Source: Legionellaceae bacterium
GTDB lineage: Bacteria; Pseudomonadota; Gammaproteobacteria; Legionellales; Legionellaceae
Direction of reading: 5' to 3'
DNA: 64,000 bases
NCBI GenBank assembly: GCA_020831865.1
Contig: JAFIFT010000019.1
Coordinates: forward strand, 186,001-250,000
The position numbers and the translations under genes were made by a program. Shown here one piece after another: positions 60,778-64,000 of the stretch. The notes under the pieces are model-generated. The model was not told the DNA's origin, did not search any database, and worked only from the letters and a program-made list of their open reading frames with translations. Position 1 is the stretch's first letter. Every line of letters begins with the position of its first letter.

Positions 60778-63700
60778 ATGCGCTTAAAACACATAAAATT
60801 GGTTGGCTTTAAATCCTTTGTCGAGCCCACCCTGGTTCCCTTACCGGATAATCTGGTAGCTATTGTGGGTCCCAATGGTTGTGGCAAGTCCAATATTATT
60901 GATGCGGTCCGTTGGGTTCTGGGCGAAAGCTCCGCAAAAAACCTGCGCGGAGCCTCCATGAGCGATGTCATTTTTAACGGCTCGAGCCAGCGTAAGCCGA
61001 TGGGTCAGGCCAGTGTGGAGCTGCTGTTTGATAATAACGGAGGACGACTTGGCGGACCGTTTGGCCGCTATGCAGAAATTGCCGTTAAACGTGTGGTCAA
61101 CCGCGATGGCGAGGCCGCATACTATTTGAACAACAGCCGTTGCCGTCGGCGTGATATTACGGACTTGTTTCTGGGCACAGGCGCCGGCGCTCGTGGGTAT
61201 TCCATTATCAGTCAGGGTACGATTTCCCAGCTGATTGAAGCGCGCCCCGAAGACCTCAGAGTCCATCTGGAAGAAGCCGCCGGCATCGCCAAATATAAAG
61301 AACGCCGGCGGGAAACCTTAAGCCGTATTAGCCATACGCGCGACAATCTGCAGCGCGTCAGCGACATCTGTCACGAATTGCAGACCCAATTGCAGCGGCT
61401 GGAGCGGCAAGCTCAGGCGGCGGAACGTTATCGGGCCCTCAATCAACAGCGGCAACAGCAGCAACTCAAAGTTGGCACCCTGCAATGGCAAGCACTGGAA
61501 GAGGAGCGTATCATCGAGCAACAAAAGGTCGAGCAAGCCGCTGAGGCGCTCTACCAGCATAAAGCGCAGCGTGCCCATATACGCCATGAAGAGCAACAGC
61601 TGCTGAGCAGCATCAACCAAAAAGAACAGAATCAGCAAACACTGCAAACACAAGCCTTACAACTGGCAACTGAAATTGCCCGACTGGAAACCCACCTGCA
61701 GCAGCAACAGGAACAACAGGCCAACCGAGAAGCCAGTCAGGCTCAGTTGCAACAAGACTGCCAACAAACCGAAGCACAACTGCAAACGGAAAAGCAGCAA
61801 CTGCACAGGAGTCGCCAGGCTCTGCAGACACTGCAAAAAAAACAACCGGCATTGCAAGCCAATCTGGAGCGCGCGCAACAGTACTTGCAGAGGATCAGTC
61901 TGGAGCAGGCACAGGCACAACAGCGTCGGCATGCTGCCGAACAGGAACTGCGCCATCAGCAGCATCAGGCTGAGCTGATAGACATCCGTCTGCACCAGTT
62001 ACAGGAAAAACGCCAACAACAACTCTTGCAGGCCGAACGCATCCATCTCCCAGCTCTGGCCACAGAAATTAACGCGGTCAAAACCCAGCTACTCACCGCA
62101 ACCCAGGCCAGAGCACAGAGCCAACAGCAGGCAGAACAGGCGCTAGCTGTGCTGGAGCAGGAACAGCAAAACCTGAAAAGGCAGCAACAACAATGGCAAC
62201 AGCAACGACAGCAACTGGCACAACTGGAGAAAGACTACCAAAAGACGCTGCGAGCATATACGGTACAGCAAACTCAAATCGCCACTCTTGCCGGTGAAAA
62301 TGGGCAACATCCTCAACTGCTGGCCTGGCAAAAAAAACAGCTTGCGCTGTATACGCAATGTCAGGTTGCGCCTGACTGGCGGGCAGTGGTAGAGTGGCTA
62401 TTTGCCGATGCTTTGCGCGGCTTTCTCCAGAGCACCCCAATCCAGCCGCCTCTTCAGGAAGCCTGGCTCGCGGGCAGCGGTTGTAGTCTGTTCACCGAAA
62501 AACCACGTCCGGCCGACGTCCAGGAAAACCAGTTGCTCGCCCATATCCAGGGCCCGCTTCCCCACTGGCCGCTGCCCCTTGAAAAAATTTATATTGCTGA
62601 AAATGGGCAACAAGGGCAGCTTTTACTGCAAAGCCTGGCAGCAGATGCCTCGGTCCTCAGCCGGGATGGCTTGTGGCAAGGCCATGGCTGGCTCAGAATC
62701 ATGCCGCAACACGCACAAAATACTCCCAGTCTTCTGGCATTGCAGGCTCAGGGCGCGACCCTGGCGCAACAGCTGGCGGAATGTGAGCAGCAAAAAATTC
62801 ATATCGAACAAGAAACGGAGACGAGCTTGCAGCGGCTGGACGCACAGCAACGCAGGCTGGCAGTGCAGCAGCAAAACCTCCTGGAGCAACAAAACGAGGC
62901 GCAGCAACAACAGATCCACTGCCAGAATTTGCAAAAACAACGGGATAAGCTCTTGGTCCAACAGGCCCAACAGGCTCAACAGCAGAACGACTGCCTGGAT
63001 GAACTGGCGCAGATCAACGAAGCACTGCTGATGGGCGAACAAGAACAGGAACAGCAGAAAAGCGCCTGTAAGCGAGCCGAACAGCACCTTCACCACTGCG
63101 TCAGCAGCGAGGCGACACCCGAGCTCCTGTCACAACAGCAACAAAAAGTAGCCGCCTTGCAAGCAGAGTGGCACCAGACCCAACTGGCCCTACAAAAAGA
63201 GCAACAACAGACCGAACAGCGGACACTGGCTATTGAGCGTGAACAGGCGCGGCATCAGACCCTCCTTGAGCGCTTGTCGGCACTGACCAGGCAAAACCGG
63301 GAGGCTGCACCGTCACTAAAGGATCTACCCGCCCAACTGAAGCATCTGCAGGCTAAACAGCAAGAAACCGACCAGCAACTCAACGCCGCCAAAGCAGAAT
63401 TGCAAGCGCAGCAAAAACAGCAGGCACAGCTGCAGGCTAACCTGCTCTCCTGTGAACAGCAAGCCGAAGACGCCGGCCAGCGCTATCAGCAACATCAGTT
63501 ACGAGAACAGGAACTGGCCGTTCGCGCTCATACCCTGCAGGAACAGCTGGCCGCTATGGGTTATGATTTGGCAGAGGCTCAAAAGCAACTCAGCGAGGGC
63601 GATTGCGTGTCTGCCTGCCAGCAAGCGCTGGCGGAATGCGAACAAAAAATAACCCGTCTGGGCGCTATTAATCTCGCCGCTATCGAAGAATACCAACAGG

Positions 63701-64000
63701 AAAAGGAGCGCCAGAGCATGCTCGAGCGTGAATACGCCGATTTAACGCAAGCCTTACAAACGCTGGAGAGCGCGATTGCCCAGATCGATAAAGAAAGCCG
63801 CCAGCGCCTGCGGGAAACCTTTGATACTGTCAATAGCCGCTTTGGCGAGATTTTCCCAAAACTGTTTGGCGGGGGACATGCCCGTTTGCAATTAAGCGAG
63901 GAGAACTTGCTGGAAGCCGGGGTATTGGTGATGGCCCAACCTCCCGGCAAACGCAACAGCACCATTCATCTGCTGTCCGGGGGCGAGAAAGCCATGACTG
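60778..64000 (+). CDS. smc: Chromosome segregation protein SMC (cut by window edge)
   Basis: I translated this from the ATG at 60778. It gives 1074 codons without a stop, MRLKHIKLVGFKSFVEPTLV onwards. Visible are Walker A VGPNGCGKSN (about residue 32), VRWVLGESSAKNLRG and the arginine-rich R-loop region GARGYSIISQG. A very Gln-rich coiled coil follows, then a hinge around residues 505-660, the returning coil, and the ABC signature LLSGGEKAMT at the very edge. Walker B and the last ~80-90 residues lie outside. SMC with ScpA/B compacts and aligns origins. The extreme Gln/CAG content creates long spurious antisense ORFs. Confidence 0.97.
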   Translation, partial: MRLKHIKLVGFKSFVEPTLVPLPDNLVAIVGPNGCGKSNIIDAVRWVLGESSAKNLRGASMSDVIFNGSSQRKPMGQASVELLFDNNGGRLGGPFGRYAEIAVKRVVNRDGEAAYYLNNSRCRRRDITDLFLGTGAGARGYSIISQGTISQLIEARPEDLRVHLEEAAGIAKYKERRRETLSRISHTRDNLQRVSDICHELQTQLQRLERQAQAAERYRALNQQRQQQQLKVGTLQWQALEEERIIEQQKVEQAAEALYQHKAQRAHIRHEEQQLLSSINQKEQNQQTLQTQALQLATEIARLETHLQQQQEQQANREASQAQLQQDCQQTEAQLQTEKQQLHRSRQALQTLQKKQPALQANLERAQQYLQRISLEQAQAQQRRHAAEQELRHQQHQAELIDIRLHQLQEKRQQQLLQAERIHLPALATEINAVKTQLLTATQARAQSQQQAEQALAVLEQEQQNLKRQQQQWQQQRQQLAQLEKDYQKTLRAYTVQQTQIATLAGENGQHPQLLAWQKKQLALYTQCQVAPDWRAVVEWLFADALRGFLQSTPIQPPLQEAWLAGSGCSLFTEKPRPADVQENQLLAHIQGPLPHWPLPLEKIYIAENGQQGQLLLQSLAADASVLSRDGLWQGHGWLRIMPQHAQNTPSLLALQAQGATLAQQLAECEQQKIHIEQETETSLQRLDAQQRRLAVQQQNLLEQQNEAQQQQIHCQNLQKQRDKLLVQQAQQAQQQNDCLDELAQINEALLMGEQEQEQQKSACKRAEQHLHHCVSSEATPELLSQQQQKVAALQAEWHQTQLALQKEQQQTEQRTLAIEREQARHQTLLERLSALTRQNREAAPSLKDLPAQLKHLQAKQQETDQQLNAAKAELQAQQKQQAQLQANLLSCEQQAEDAGQRYQQHQLREQELAVRAHTLQEQLAAMGYDLAEAQKQLSEGDCVSACQQALAECEQKITRLGAINLAAIEEYQQEKERQSMLEREYADLTQALQTLESAIAQIDKESRQRLRETFDTVNSRFGEIFPKLFGGGHARLQLSEENLLEAGVLVMAQPPGKRNSTIHLLSGGEKAMT

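Noticed and set aside
61318..63096. Several long minus-strand ORFs rich in leucine
   Set aside because: They are antisense to the Gln-rich coiled coil of SMC (CAG/CAA read as CTG/TTG).

Overview
The window looks like a chromosomal segment of a gammaproteobacterium of the order Legionellales (Legionella or a close relative). The backbone is ordinary gammaproteobacterial (rimM-rpsP-ffh, aroQ-accB-accC-prmA, rpmBG, rpoN-hpf, hslVU, smc). Interspersed are traits typical of that order: an AnkH/LegA3-like ankyrin protein, a eukaryotic-like protein kinase, an Lcl-type secreted protein, paired Pht-type MFS transporters next to phosphopentomutase, PHA synthase, and a fused enoyl-CoA hydratase/phosphate acetyltransferase with acetate kinase and FabI. 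The assignment is inference from gene content only.

Layout. 1-3.8 kb: translation and protein targeting (rimM partial, rpsP, ffh) and a biotin-dependent carboxyltransferase, all on minus. 3.9-9.8 kb: host-interaction candidates (ankyrin-methyltransferase fusion, Lcl-like secreted protein, kinase). 9.9-13.1 kb: aroQ-accBC-prmA operon. 13.1-16.1 kb: ankH-like gene, a small unknown gene and asd on minus. 16.3-20.5 kb: a small secreted protein behind a perfect palindrome, acetoacetyl-CoA synthetase, hisC-phhB. 20.6-23.6 kb: three overlapping minor-pilin-like genes, then an orphan FliK-like/FlhB-C-like pair. 23.8-29.8 kb: rpmB-rpmG (rpmG is too short for most ORF callers), rpoN-hpf with a clear terminator, an ABC-2 exporter, htpX-like and lemA. 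30-33.8 kb: a giant protein with 22 tandem repeats of about 33 residues. 34-37.7 kb: fabI, ackA and the MaoC-PTA fusion in one operon. 38.5 kb: tRNA-Ser(GGA). 39.9-45.8 kb: two MFS genes, deoB, and hslVU behind a near-consensus sigma-32 promoter. 45.9-48.7 kb: a tubulin-tyrosine-ligase-like protein and phaC.

48.7-59 kb is a visibly A+T-rich accessory island. It holds a putative clan-CD (C80-like) cysteine peptidase and, on minus, a polymorphic-toxin locus. The main toxin is a 1247-residue protein with an N-terminal J-domain. A one-base frameshift cuts off its C-terminal AHH nuclease domain, which remains readable in the next frame. Next comes an Imm11/DUF1629-type immunity gene, then a decayed array of orphan toxin tails of a second type. 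Each tail is joined by a TAATG stop/start overlap to one of four paralogous small immunity genes, and a fragment of a second copy of the J-domain toxin lies among them. This island is the most unusual part of the window. The window closes with a leucine-rich-repeat protein and the start of smc (cut by the window edge).
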